From contig NC_064048.1 in the NCBI RefSeq assembly GCF_932526225.1, forward strand, positions 8,580,515 to 8,644,514: a stretch of DNA of 64,000 bases. The letters are read 5' to 3'. This stretch comes from Nematostella vectensis. Taxonomy: Eukaryota; Cnidaria; Anthozoa; Actiniaria; Edwardsiidae. A program made the position numbers and the translations under genes. The notes beneath the pieces are model-generated. The model was not told the DNA's origin. It worked only from the letters and a program-made list of their open reading frames with translations, and did no database searches. Shown piece after piece: positions 13,601-28,600 of the stretch (position 1 is the stretch's first letter; the number at the start of each line of letters is the position of its first letter).

Positions 13601-16600
13601 AAGTATCTGTATAAAAAAGGCAATAAGCAAATAAAGGAATGACCAGGGTAGAATCGGTGTAGTTAACAGACATGTAGCTAGGGGTATGTACAGGATGTGC
13701 CCCTCACATCAACTACTTAGCCACCAAAACAAAGTCATCTCTTATTATTGAAGGATCATCAAATACTGCACACCCCCTGAAGCAAATCCTTGGTGTGCAT
13801 CTGGTATACTATAATACATGATTGGACGAAATTTAAAACATGGTTCCTATTGCTAAACAGCCAACAAATTAAAGACTTTATATGACTTTTTTAAATACTT
13901 TAGATATTTTTATTTATGTCATACAGAGTAGTCTGGTTATTGTATGTCAACACCTCCTTGATGTGACCGAGATCTATAACGTTTGATTGGCTCAAACGAG
14001 CGCAGATCTGCGCCGTGCAAACCCCAAATCATAGCTCGATAGCTGATTGGTTTAACCTTAAGCAGAACTGCGTACTGGGTCAGGACCCTAAGATGTTTCC
14101 ACTTAATAGGTTTTTTTTCCAGTTTAGAATTGATCTCTGTTTTTTTTGATTTTGTCTGTTGACTAAGACTCGAGTTATTCTTAGCAGGTGATTCCTGATC
14201 TGGCCTATCCCTGGAAGTCATTTGGCATTATCTGATATAATGAGCTCTACCTTGCTAGAGATAGGTTCTTGTCCAAGTACAAGTTGCGTCTGCTGTAGCT
14301 GTAGCAATCATCCATGAAAAAAGAGCTATTGTCTGGCACAATGGGGTACGCCCATCTATGAAGTATGTCCTTACTGAAAAAAGAATAACAATGGTAGCAA
14401 GGGTCCTCTTAGATTGAGAAGTTTTAAGCTAAAAGTACTAAGTGCCTAGTACTGTAATTATTCTATAATCATTACTGATTCAAATAGACATCACTTTTGA
14501 CATTCAATTAAAATAATTTTAAGTCTGTTTGAAATGCCTGGAGAAAGTCGTAGAACAAAAGAAGGATTGGCCAGAGTTTGCTGACCAAACATTAACTACC
14601 AGATACATATTTGCAATGCTTCTGACATTTGGACAATAACAAAAGCAGACTACCCCCAGATTTGACTGTTGGCCCCTGTTAATAAGCAGATTATAGGTTA
14701 CACCTTGTAAAGCATAATGTGCTCAGTAATATGACTGCTGCCTTTATCAAGTTAAGAGTTTGTAATACTTTTAAATAATCAAAGTAAAATACTTATAAAT
14801 AAAAGTCCTGAAACTTATGTGATTCATTATCTGGGCCATGATCTACACAGCTGCATCAAAACCTTTCTGAAGCATGTGAATCTTGATAAGGTAAGATTAT
14901 AAGGGCCATGTTTTTATGGGTTATCACCTTATGGCGTCATAGGTGTACAAATTGGAGACTCTTGCTGCATATTTGTCACTAATGATATGACAATGAACCT
15001 GGTTCCCCATGATCTGAAGATAAAAATACAGAAAAAAGTTTGTAAATAAATGAATAAATAAATGGAAAGCATTAAAAATGTTTTTATTGTATACTGCAAA
15101 GTACAGTGAGGCATGCTACTATGCCCCAAAATAAAGTTCAGAGAAGATAGCTGTTAGCATGCAAGAATCACAAGTCTTGCTTGACATCAAATTCATAACT
15201 AGGAGGATTCTTGACAGGTCCATAGCGCTACCTGAGATATAGGGACGCGACATATAGGATGCAACTATAGGGATGTTTGTAAAAAGTACCTAATATGGAT
15301 GCTCGTATCAAGCAATTGAGCGCCTGACATATAGGGACGTCATAAGTACGAGTCTTTGAAAAACAAAGGAGGGAACAGTTACCAATTTATTCTTTGTTAT
15401 GAGCATCTGTATAGGTCATATCAGGGAAGTCTCCTTACACTTCCCTGGTCATATGCACTTTTATCACCCAGCCCCCACCTACGAAGAAAAAAATTGGTAA
15501 TTTTGCCCCCCCCCCCCCCCTTGTCTCCCACAAATTTGCAATGGTAACGTCCCTATACGTCAGCCACTCAGTTAGTTAATATGAGCGTCTGTATAGGCCA
15601 TGTGAACTTTTGGCACTAGCTGCTTGATATGAGTGTATGTATAGGTAATTCCATCGAACGTCTCTATAATTATGTCACACATCCCTATATTTCATGTAGC
15701 AATAAGGATATAACTGGGATTCTTTGCCAAGGACCTATTTGCCTTGTTGGTCGGCTAGTGACAGTCATGTAAAAGCTGATAACATGTCCTTATTGGGCTA
15801 TGTACTTAACAAAAAAGCGGCCAGGGAACTGTGACATTATTAACAATGACTAAAATGATCTTCACATGCAACTGACAGTACTCATCATCAGATGTATAGA
15901 ACCACAGGATTGTCCTCCTGTCCTAAAGATTGGGAAACAATACGAAGTATCGAGTCTATCCTCTCCCTCAAATAAATATGTACAGTGTTAGCATGACTTC
16001 TCATACCTCTTCATTGATCAGGATACCCTTTACAAAATCATGTCTTGTTTGATAATCAAAATTATCTGTGAAGAGCTGTGGAACCTATGAAAAGCATACA
16101 TGCTTAAAATTGGGCCTCTAGATGATTTCTTTTTGCTATTGTTCAAAGAATATTTACAAATTGGCAAAATGTTGGTCAAGGTAAAGGAAGGTACTTGTAT
16201 CAAATTTTAAGATTTGTCTGATTGGTATAATTCTATTCTCTGATAGGTAATACAATTCATCACTGCAGGGGTATATTTTACATGGACTGACCTGGGTGGA
16301 GCATATGCAAATATTGCAGTCCAAAAGGTCATAACGTATTTGAAGTTCAGGGTTGTCTGCAAATAATCCCTGGAAAAAAGACAAGAATGAATATACTCAG
16401 GAATAGGGAAAAATTTGAAATCTCTACGAATGGATAAGGAATACTTACAATTGGAAAAGAGAACTTTTTATTTTTCTTTGTCCGTTCAAGATGCATGATT
16501 CTGTTGGAGGCGGAGCTTAAGGCGATAACAGTATCTTCTTCTTTGCATCTAGGGTTTGGAAAACATTATTCTTAATAGATGTGACTTATAAAGTTCTTTG

Positions 16601-19600
16601 ATGTGAAAAACGTAACTTATTTCACTTTCAGTTATTATGATAACATGCCATATTTTTATATATAAGATACAGGGGTTGATCCAGTAAATTTTTGTCTAAA
16701 AAGTTTGGAGTAAAACACACTGGCACTGGGACAGTGAAGTTGCACACCCTAATTTCAGGCAATAATTCTATTTGTTCTCACCATCACACTAACACCCCCC
16801 TATCCCCCTTCCCCAACAAAAACTGTTTTTCAGGTCAGGAATGTTTCTTCTGCTAGGGCCCAGAAAGTCAAGGCCAAGCTGCATTATATACACATAGTTT
16901 CCCATGATCTTGTATACAAAAAATTGTACCAAGGTACTAAGTGGTATTGGGAACTAGGTTAATACACATCAGCATAACCATTGGTCTAAAATGTGGAAGC
17001 CATCTGGAAAGGATATTTTTAAAGAGTGGCAAGGGTCATATGATAGAAAACTGTAAATTCAGTTAATATACCACCCTTGATAAAAAAAATTATTGCATTG
17101 TATTGTTGTAGTATCTGCCTTTAACCGCACCTTGTACGATTACCAGGCCCTGCAACCTTGTACACCATGGTCATTACCGAAGTCTTCATTTTTTGTCTTC
17201 TGGCCCTATCAAAACAAGGTTGAATCAATGTACCAGGGGCGGATAAGGAAGCAAAAAAAGGGGGGCTAAAGCAAGGGCTTCAAGAAAGGGGGGCCGGATT
17301 CAATGTCCTTCTATGGATTTCATTATATTATTTCTTGCTATTTTTAAGCCAAGTATCTGAAAATAGGGGGAGGGGTGCGCTCGGCCCACCCCTAGATTCA
17401 CCCTGTATATTTTAATGAATATAAACAGTAAGGAAGACAACAGAGCACAGTGGAACCCTAAGATTTAAGCGCCTCCTTATTGTAACTATTCTTGGGTTCC
17501 TCATGCTTGAAGATCCAGCATAGTTTGCGGGTGCTCCCTAAGGTCACCCCCACAAAAGAGCCGCTGGAAAAGTTTTGAGTTCCAAAATAGTGGGAGCTGC
17601 TGTGCTGTGATTGGGCCTTTTTTTGGTGTGAACAAAAAGGGCCAATCACAGCACAGCAGTGTTTACTTGTAATTCCTAATTAACAATGCTTGCATCGCTG
17701 ACAAATGCTTTGCCTGTTTAATGGATCAAGATACTTTGTTTTGTATGATGAGAGAAACTCTGAAGCCAGAACACTTGCTTGTGATCCAGTTATATTTAGT
17801 GCAAAAGAGCAATGTTTCACTCAGCTACTGACAGGCTTTGGTAAAGCCTGGTAATTCAAATCTCGCCACTTCTTTTAAAAGAAGTCATTCTGAAAAGGAA
17901 CATATTTCTGACATTCCATTTTGCTATCTCGAAGAAAGTTACTATTTAACTTGGTTCATCGACTGTCAGTTTTAAATTGGCTTAAGTTTCTGACTTGTCA
18001 CGCCCCCAGAATTAGTCTTACTAGGAAACTTTTCCAGCAGCTCTCTCGCTGGGGTGACCTTTGTGAGCACCCGCAAAGTATGATGGATCTTCAAGCAAGT
18101 GGGTTCCATAGACCATATTTTTTTAGACATATCTACTTGAGGATTTTAGTTAACAGGTTTCCAAAGTTTTTTGTACCTACTTGTGTTCCTGTAGAACTTT
18201 GTCCAGTTTCATATTAGATACCACATCACCACTGACAAGGACAAAGTCTGATCTTATCAAAGACTATGCAGAAAACAAATGCTGTTAAAGAATGTCAATC
18301 AACCACTCATTTAATACTGTTTACAACTGAAAAAACCCTGGTTTATTTGTAAGAAATTAAAAATAACCACCCAGGATTGAATTTTAATACCTTTTTGGCA
18401 ATATTTTATTGAAAGCATCTCAGTCACTTGTTTGAATAAGCCGATGGAAATGGATTCTTTGAGTTAGTCAGTATTGAGCAGGAGGTTAAAATGGCAGCGT
18501 GCTTAACCCTCTTTAAAGATGCTTATCTGTCAATATTAAGCACCATAGTGAAGCTGGCAGGCAACTCAGCAGGCAACTCGGTGAAGTTAGCAGGCAACTC
18601 AAATGTGATAATTTGTGTTAATATCTCGGCAGGTATATGGCCGATTGTCACGAAATTTTGACACGATTGTACAAAAAGTACAACAAACATATTCATGCAT
18701 GTATGATATCAAATATTATTAATCTCGTGACTGTGTGACGTTGAACGTTCCAGCAGGCAAGTCGTTACATCACAATTGTCGCGATATCTACGTCCCCTTT
18801 TTACCGATAGTCATCAAACTTTAACCTAAGTGTACAAATGTAATAACGAAGACAACGCCGTATTAGTTATTCTCATGACGTCATCAATCACGTGACCGTG
18901 GGAAAAAACATTTTCTCGAGTTCCTATTGAGAAAACATTACGAAACTTTCGAAATATGACAAATAGCACATGGGATTTTACAATCATGAACTTTTAAAAT
19001 ATGACGTCATCAATCACGTGACCGTGGGAAAAAAAGTCGATATCTAGAGTTCTGACTGAAATAACAGTGCAAAACTTTCGAAATACGACAAATTATGTAT
19101 GTCGTTATTAAAGCCTAACTTTTTTGGAATGTTTTCGTGATTTACTTTTATAAAAACTTTTAGCAGGCAACTTGACAGTACAGCAGGTAACTCGTGATGC
19201 ACTGGGAATATCGTATTCGTCGTTATTAAGGCTTCACTTTTTTGGCATTTGTAAGTGATTAACTCGAATAGAAACATATACTGGAAATATCGTATTCGTC
19301 GTTGTTAAATGTTCACTTTTGGCACTTGCACGTGATTTACACATCTTAACCTGCACTGTAATTCCTACCGTTTCTCTGCCGTATCTACGCGTATTATTTT
19401 CGCTCGATATGGGCCATCGCTTAAGCTCATCGATTATCAGTCACTAACCTAGAGCGCGAATCCTAACAAACTCTCTCTCTACACGACACAATATAAAAAC
19501 CCATACTCAAGGAGCCAACTGTCCAATACTTATATAACCACTATCTATCTTCTATTTGCCATCATTGATTTGTCCCCTGCACGCTTTCAGATATTATTCC

Positions 19601-22600
19601 TCACCGGTCTTGTTATTGACTTGATTTTTCACAAGCTCACATTACACTCACAGGAAATTATCAACAGGTAATTATCACCCTCGTTCAAAGATCAAATACA
19701 CTGTTCTGCCCTAACTCCAAGCCCGTTTTCTACATTTCATTTATAGCCACAACTCTTAACTAACATCCCCAATGCAATACACCATATATAATAGCCATAA
19801 TTGCACACTTTAACCCACGCACTAACGTCTATCACCATACATTTTATAACCCCACACAGCCGCCTCGGTACGAATACCAGATTTAAATGTTCACTTTTTG
19901 GCATTTGTACGTAATTTACTCGAACAAAAACATATAACAGGCAACTCGACAGTACAGCAGGTAACTCGTTATACACTGGGAATATTGTATTCGTTGTTGT
20001 TACAGCTTCACTTTTTGGCATTTATACGTGATTTACTTTAATAAAAACATATAGCAGGCAACTCAATAGTACAGCAGCTAACTCGTTATGCGCTGGGAAT
20101 ATCGTATTCGTCGTCATTCAAGCTTCACTTTTTTGGAATTTGTACGTGATTTACTTTAATAAAAACATATAGCAGGCAACTCGACAGTACAGCAGGTAAC
20201 TCGTTATGCACTGGGAATATCGTATTCGTCGTCATTCAAACTTCACTTTTTTGGAATTTGTACGTGATTTACTTTAATAAAAACATATAGCAGGCAACTC
20301 GACAGTACAGCAGGTAACTCGTTATGCGCTTTGAATATCGTATCCGTCGTTATTGGAGCTTCACTTTTTCGTATTTGTACATGATTTACTTTAATAAAAA
20401 CCTATTGCAGGCAACTCGACAGTACAGCAGGTAACTCGTTATGCGCTAGGAATATCGTATTCGTCGTCATTCAAGCTTCACTTTTTTAAAATTTGTACGT
20501 GATTTACTTTAATAAAAACATATAGCAGGCAACTTGACAGTACAGCAGGTAACTCGTTATGCAGTGGTAATATTGTATTCTCCGTTGTTTAAGCTTCACT
20601 TTTTAGGCAGTTGTAAGTGATTTACTCTAATAAAAACATATAGCAGGCAACTCGACAGTACAGCAGGTAGCTCGTTATGCGCTTTGAATATCGTATTCGT
20701 CGTTGTTAAATGTTCACTTTTTGGTATTTATACGTGATTTACTTTAATAAAAAAATATAGCAGGCAACTCGACAGTACAGCAGGTAACTCGTTATGCGCT
20801 GGGAATATCGTATTCGACGTTGTTAAATGTTCACTTTTTGGTATTTATACGTGATTTACTTTAATAAAAACATATAGCAGGCAACTCGACAAGCAGGTAA
20901 CTCGTTATGCGCTGGGAATATCGTATTCGTCGTCATTCGAGCTTCACTTTTTTGGAATTTGTACGTGATTTACTTTAATAAAAACATATAGCAGGCAACT
21001 CGACAGTACAGAAGGCAACTCGTTACGCACTGGGAATATCGTATTCGTCGTCATTCAAGCTTCACTTTTTTGGAATTTGTACGTGATTTACTTTAACAAA
21101 AACATATAGCAGGCAACTCGACAGTACAGCGGGTAACTCGCTATGCGCTTTGAATATCGTATTCAACGTTGTTAAATGTTCACTTTTTGGTATTTATACG
21201 TTATTAACTTTAATAAAAACATATAGCAGGCAACTCGACAGTACAGCAGGTAACTCGTTATGCGCTTTGAATATCGTATTCGTCGTCATTCAAGCTTCAC
21301 TTTTTTGGAATTTGTACGTGATTTACTTTAATAAAAACATATAGCAGGCAACTCGACAGTACAGCAGGTAACTCGTTATGCGCTTTGAATATCGTATCCG
21401 TCGTTATTGGAGCTTCATTTTTTCGTATTTGTACATGATTTACTTTAATAAAAACATATAGCAGGCAACTCGACAGTACAGCAGGTAACTCGTTATGCGC
21501 TGGGAATATCGTATTCGTCGTCATTCAAGCTTCACTTTTTTGGAATTTGTACGTGATTCACTTTAATAAAAACATATAGCAGGCAACTCGACAGTACAGC
21601 AGGTAACTCGTTATGCGCTTAGAATATCGTATTCGTCGTTGTTAAATGTTCACTTTTTGGTATTTATACGTGATTCACTTTAATAAAAACATATAGCAGG
21701 CAACTCGACAGTACAGCAGGTAACTCGTTATGCGCTTGGAATATCATATTCGTTGTTGTAAATGTTCACTTTTTGGTATTTATACGTGATTTACTTTAAT
21801 AAAAACATATAGCAGGCAACTCGACAGTACAGCAGGTAACTCGTTATGCGCTGGGAATATCGTATTCGTCGTTGTTAAATGTTCACTTTTTGGTATTTGT
21901 ACATGATTTACTTTAATAAAAACATATAGCAGGCAACTCGACAGTACAGCAGGTAACTCGTTATGCACTGGGAATATCGTATTCGTCGTTGTTAAATGTT
22001 CACTTTTTAGTATTTATACGTGATTTACTTTAATAAAAACATATAGCAGGCAACTCGACAGTACAGCAGGTAACTCGTTATGCACTGGGAATATCGTATT
22101 CGTCGTTATTGAAGCTTCACTTTTTCGTATTTGTACATGATTTACTTTAATAAAAACATATAGCAGGCAACTCGACAGTACAGCAGGTAACTCGTTATGC
22201 ACTGGGAATATCGTATTCGTCGTCATTCAAGCTTCACTTTCTTGGAATTTGTACGTGATTTACTTTAATAAAAACATATAGCAGGCAACTCGACAGTACA
22301 GCAGGTAACTCGTTATGCGCTTTGAATATCGTATCCGTCGTTATTGGAGCTTCATTTTTTCGTATTTGTACATGATTTACTTTAATAAAAACATATAGCA
22401 GGCAACTCGACAGTACAGCAGGTAACTCGTTATGCGCTGGGAATATCGTATTCGTCGTCATTCAAGCTTCACTTTTTTGGAATTTGTACCTGATTTACTT
22501 TAATAAAAACATATAGCAGGCAACTTGACAGTACAGCAGGTAACTCGTTATGCACTGGTAATATTGTATTCTCCGTTGTTTAAGCTTCACTTTTTAGGCA

Positions 22601-25600
22601 GTTGTAAGTGATTTACTCTAATAAAAACATATAGCAGGCAACTCGACAGTACAGCAGGTAACTCGTTATGCGCTTTGAATATCGTATTCGTCGTTGTTAA
22701 ATGTTCACTTTTTGGTATTTATACGTGATTTACTTTAATAAAAACATATAGCAGGCAACTCGACAGAACAGCAGGTAACTCGTTATGCGCTGGGAATATC
22801 GTATTCGTCGTTGTTAAATGTTCACTTTTTGGTATTTATACGTGATTCACTTTAATAAAAACATATAGCAGGCAACTCGACAGTACAGCAGGTAACTCGT
22901 TATGCGCTTGGATTATCGTATTCGTTGTTGTAAATGTTCACTTTTTGGTATTTATACGTGATTTACTTTAATAAAAACATATAGCAGGCAACTCGACAGT
23001 ACAGCAGGTAACTCGTTATGCGCTGGGAATATCGTATTCGTCGTTGTTAAATGTTCACTTTTTGGTATTTGTACATGATTTACTTTAATAAAAACATATA
23101 GCAGGCAACTCGACAGTACAGCAGGTAACTCGTTATGCACTGGGAATATCGTATTCGTCGTCATTCAAGCTTCACTTTTTTGGAATTTGTACGTGATTTA
23201 CTTTAATAAAAACATATAGCATGCAACTCGACAGTACAGCAGGTAACTCGTTAAGCGCTGGGAATATCGTATTCGTCGTCATTCAAGCTTCACTTTTTTG
23301 GAATTTGTACGTGATTTACTTTAATAAAAACATATAGCAGACAACTCGACAGTACAGCAGGTAACTCGTTATGCACTGGGAATATCGTATTCGTCGTTAT
23401 TGAAGCTTCACTTTTTCGTATTTGTGCATGATTTACTTTAATAAAAACATATAGCAGGCAACTCGACAGTACAGCAGGTAACTCGTTATGCACTGGGAAT
23501 ATCGTATTCGTCGTTGTTAAATGTTCACTTTTTAGTATTTATACGTGATTTACTTTAATGAAAACATATAGCAGGCAACTCGACAGTACAGCAGGTAACT
23601 CGTTATGCACTGGGAATATCGTATTCGTCGTTATTGAAGCTTCACTTTTTCGTATTTGTACATGATTTACTTTAATAAAAACATATAGCAGGCAACTCGA
23701 CAGTACAGCAGGTAACTCGTTATGCACTGGGAATATCGTATTCGTCGTCATTCAAGCTTCACTTTTTTGGAATTTGTACGTGATTTACTTTAATAAAAAC
23801 ATATAGCAGGCAACTCGACAGTACAGCAGGTAACTCGTTATGCGCTTTGAATATCGTATTCGTTGTTGTAAATGTTCACTTTTTGGTATTTATACGTGAT
23901 TTACTTTAATAAAAACATATAGCAGGCAACTCGACAGTACAGCAGGTAACTCGTTATGCGCTGGGAATATCGTATTCGTCGTTGTTAAATGTTCACTTTT
24001 TGGTATTTGTACATGATTTACTTTAATAAAAACATATAGCAGGCAACTCGACAGTACAGCAGGTAACTCGTTATGCACTGGGAATATCGTATTCGTCGTC
24101 ATTCAAGCTTCACTTTTTTGGAATTTGTACGTGATTTACTTTAATAAAAACATATAGCATGCAACTCGACAGTACAGCAGGTAACTCGTTAAGCGCTGGG
24201 AATATCGTATTCGTCGTCATTCAAGCTTTACTTTTTTGGAATTTGTACGTGATTTACTTTAATAAAAACATATAGCAGGCAACTTGACAGTACAGCAGGT
24301 AACTCGTTATGCACTGGTAATATTGTATTCTCCGTTGTTTAAGCTTCACTTTTTAGGCAGTTGTAAGTGATTTACTCTAATAAAAACATATAGCAGGCAA
24401 CTCGACAGTACAGCAGGTAACTCGTTATGCGCTTTGAATATCGTATTCGTCGTTGTTAAATGTTCACTTTTTGGTATTTATACGTGATTTACTTTAATAA
24501 AAACATATAGCAGGCAACTCGACAGAACAGCAGGTAACTCGTTATGCGCTGGGAATATCGTATTCGTCGTTGTTAAATGTTCACTTTTTGGTATTTATAC
24601 GTGATTCACTTTAATAAAAACATATAGCAGGCAACTCGACAGTACAGCAGGTAACTCGTTATGCGCTTGGAATATCGTATTCGTTGTTGTAAATGTTCAC
24701 TTTTTGGTATTTATACGTGATTTACTTTAATAAAAACATATAGCAGGCAACTCGACAGTACAGCAGGTAACTCGTTATGCGCTGGGAATATCGTATTCGT
24801 CGTTGTTAAATGTTCACTTTTTGGTATTTGTACATGATTTACTTTAATAAAAACATATAGCAGGCAACTCGACAGTACAGCAGGTAACTCGTTATGCACT
24901 GGGAATATCGTATTCGTCGTCATTCAAGCTTCACTTTTTTGGAATTTGTACGTGATTTACTTTAATAAAAACATATAGCATGCAACTCGACAGTACAGCA
25001 GGTAACTCGTTATGCGCTGGGAATATCGTATTCGTCGTCATTCAAGCTTCACTTTTTTTGGAATTTGTACGTGATTTACTTTAATAAAAACATATAGCAG
25101 ACAACTCGACAGTACAGCAGGTAACTCGTTATGCACTGGGAATATCGTATTCGTCGTTATTGAAGCTTCACTTTTTCGTATTTGTGCATGATTTACTTTA
25201 ATAAAAACATATAGCAGGCAACTCGACAGTACAGCAGGTAACTCGTTATGCACTGGGAATATCGTATTCGTCGTCATTCAAGCTTCACTTTTTTGGAATT
25301 TGTATGGATTTACTTTTATAAAAACATATAGCAGGCAACTTGACAGTACAGCAGGTAACTCGTTATGCACTGGTAATATTGTATTCTCCGTTGTTTAAGC
25401 TTCACTTTTTAGGCAGTTGTAAGTGATTTACTCTAATAAAAACATATAGCAGGCAACTCGACAGTACAGCAGGTAACTCGTTATGCGCTTTGAATATCGT
25501 ATTCGTCGTTGTTAAATGTTCACTTTTTGGTATTTATACGTGATTTACTTTAATAAAAACATATAGCAGGCAACTCGACAGAACAGCAGGTAACTCGTTA

Positions 25601-28600
25601 TGCGCTGGGAATATCGTATTCGTCGTTGTTAAATGTTCACTTTTTGGTATTTATACGTGATTTACTTTAATAAAAACATATAGCAGGCAACTCGACAAGC
25701 AGGTAACTCGTTATGCCCTGGGAATATCGTATTCGTCGTTGTTAAATGTTCACTTTTTAGTATTTGTACATGATTTACTTTAATAAAAACATATAGCAGG
25801 CAACTCGACAGTACAGCAGGTAACTCGTTATGCACTGTACAAATACCAAAAAGTGAACATTTAACAACGACGAATACGATATTCCCAGCGCATAACGAGT
25901 TACCTGCTGTACTGTCGAGTTGCCTGCTATATGTTTTTATTAAAGTAAATCATGTACAAATACGAAAAAGTGAAGCTTCAATAACGACGAATACGATATT
26001 CCCAGCGCATAACGAGTTACCTGCTGTACTGTCGAGTTACCTGCTATATGTTTTTATTAAAGTAAATCACGTACAAATTCCTAAAAAGGTAAGCTTGAAT
26101 GACGACGAATACGATATTCAAAGCGCATAACGAGCTACCTGCTGTACTGTCGAGTTGCCTGCTATATGTTTTTATTAGAGTAAATCACTTACAACTGCCT
26201 AAAAAGTTAAGCTTAAACAACGGAGAATACAATATTACCAGTGCATAACGAGTTACCTGCTGTACTGTCGAGTTGCCTGCTGTATGTTTTTATTAAAGTA
26301 AATCACGTACAAATTCCAAAAAAGTGAAGCTTGAATGACGACGAATACGATATTCCCAGTGCATAACGAGTTACCTGCGGTACTGTCGAGTTGCCTGCTA
26401 TATGTTTTTATTAAAGTAAATCATGTACAAATACTAAAAAGTGAACATTTAACAACGACGAATACGATATTCCCAGCGCATAACGAGTTACCTGCTTGTC
26501 GAGTTGCCTGCTATATGTTTTTATTAAAAGTAAATCACGTATAAATACCAAAAAGTGAACATTTAACAACGACGAATACGATATTCCCAGCGCATAACGA
26601 GTTACCTGCTGTACTGTAGAGTTGCCTGCTATATGTTTTTATTAAAGTAAATCACGTATAAATACTAAAAAGTGAACATTTAACAACGACGAATACGATA
26701 TTCCCAGCGCATAACGAGTTACCTGCTGTACTGTCGAGTTGCCTGCTATATGTTTTTATTAGAGTAAATCACGTATAAATACCAAAAAGTGAACATTTAA
26801 CAACGACGAATACGATATTCCCAGCGCATAACGAGTTACCTGCTGTACTGTCGAGTTGCCTGCTATATGTTTTTATTAAAGTAAATCACGTACAAATTCC
26901 AAAAAAGTGAAGCTTGAATGACGACGAATACTATATTCCCAGCGCATAACGAGTTACCTGCTGTACTGTAGAGTTGCCTGCTATATGTTTTTATTAGAGT
27001 AAATCACGTATAAATACCAAAAAGTGAACATTTAACAACGACGAATACGATATTCCCAGCGCATAACGAGTTACCTGCTGTACTGTCGAGTTGCCTGCTA
27101 TATGTTTTTATTAAAGTAAATCACGTACAAATTCCAAAAAAGTGAAGCTTGAATGACGACGAATACTATATTCCCAGCGCATAACGAGTTACCTGCTGTA
27201 CTGTAGAGTTGCCTGCTATATGTTTTTATTAAAGTAAATCACGTATAAATACTAAAAAGTGAACATTTAGCAACGACGAATACGATATTCCCAGTGCATA
27301 ACGAGTTACCTGCTGTACTGTCGAGTTGCCTGCTATATGTTTTTATTAAAGTAAATCATGTACAAATACCAAAAAGTGAACATTTAACAACGACGAATAC
27401 GATATTCCCAGCGCATAACGAGTTACCTGCTGTACTGTCGAGTTGCCTGCTATATGTTTTTATTAAAGTAAATCACGTATAAATACCAAAAAGTGAACAT
27501 TTAACAACGACGAATACGATATTCAAAGCGCATAACGAGTTACCTGCTGTACTGTCGAGTTGCCTGCTATATGTTTTTATTAAAGTAAATCACTTACAAC
27601 TGCCTAAAAAGTGAAGCTTAAACAACGGAGAATACAATATTACCAGTGCATAACGAGTTACCTGCTGTACTGTCAAGTTGCCTGCTATATGTTTTTATTA
27701 AAGTAAATCACGTACAAATTCCAAAAAAGTGAAGCTTGAATGACGACGAATACGATATTCCCAGCGCATAACGAGTTACCTGCTGTACTGTCGAGTTGCC
27801 TGCTATATGTTTTTATTAAAGTAAATCACGTATAAATACCAAAAAGTGAACATTTAACAACGACGAATACGATATTCCCAGCGCATAACGAGTTACCTGC
27901 TGTACTGTCGAGTTGCCTGCTATATGTTTTTATTAAAGTAAATCACGTACAAATTCCAAAAAAGTGAAGCTTGAATGACGACGAATACGATATTCCCAGC
28001 GCATAACGAGTTAGCTGCTGTACTATTGAGTTGCCTGCTATATGTTTTTATTAAAGTAAATCACGTATAAATGCCAAAAAGTGAAGCTGTAACAACAACG
28101 AATACAATATTCCCAGTGTATAACGAGTTACCTGCTGTACTGTCGAGTTTCCTGTTATATGTTTTTGTTCGAGTAAATTACGTACAAATGCCAAAAAGTG
28201 AACATTTAAATCTGGTATTCGTACCGAGGCGGCTGTGTGGGGTTATAAAATGTATGGTGATAGACGTTAGTGCGTGGGTTAAAGTGTGCAATTATGGCTA
28301 TTATATATGGTGTATTGCATTGGGGATGTTAGTTAAGAGTTGTGGCTATAAATGAAATGTAGAAAACGGGCTTGGAGTTAGGGCAGAACAGTGTATTTGA
28401 CCTTTGAACGAGGGTGATAATTACCTGTTGATAATTTCCTGTGAGTGTAATGTGAGCTTGTGAAAAATCAAGTCAATAACAAGACCGGTGAGGAATAATA
28501 TCTGAAAGCGTGCAGGGGACAAATCAATGATGGCAAATAGAAGATAGATAGTGGTTATATAAGTATTGGACAGTTGGCTCCTTGAGTATGGGTTTTTATA

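Noticed and set aside
19737..28355. Mirror 94-codon open frames in the two arms of the foldback element, and many 60-80-codon frames in its arrays
   Set aside because: They start inside the tandem units and exist in both arms only because the arms are inverted copies; no domain or independent conservation supports them as genes.
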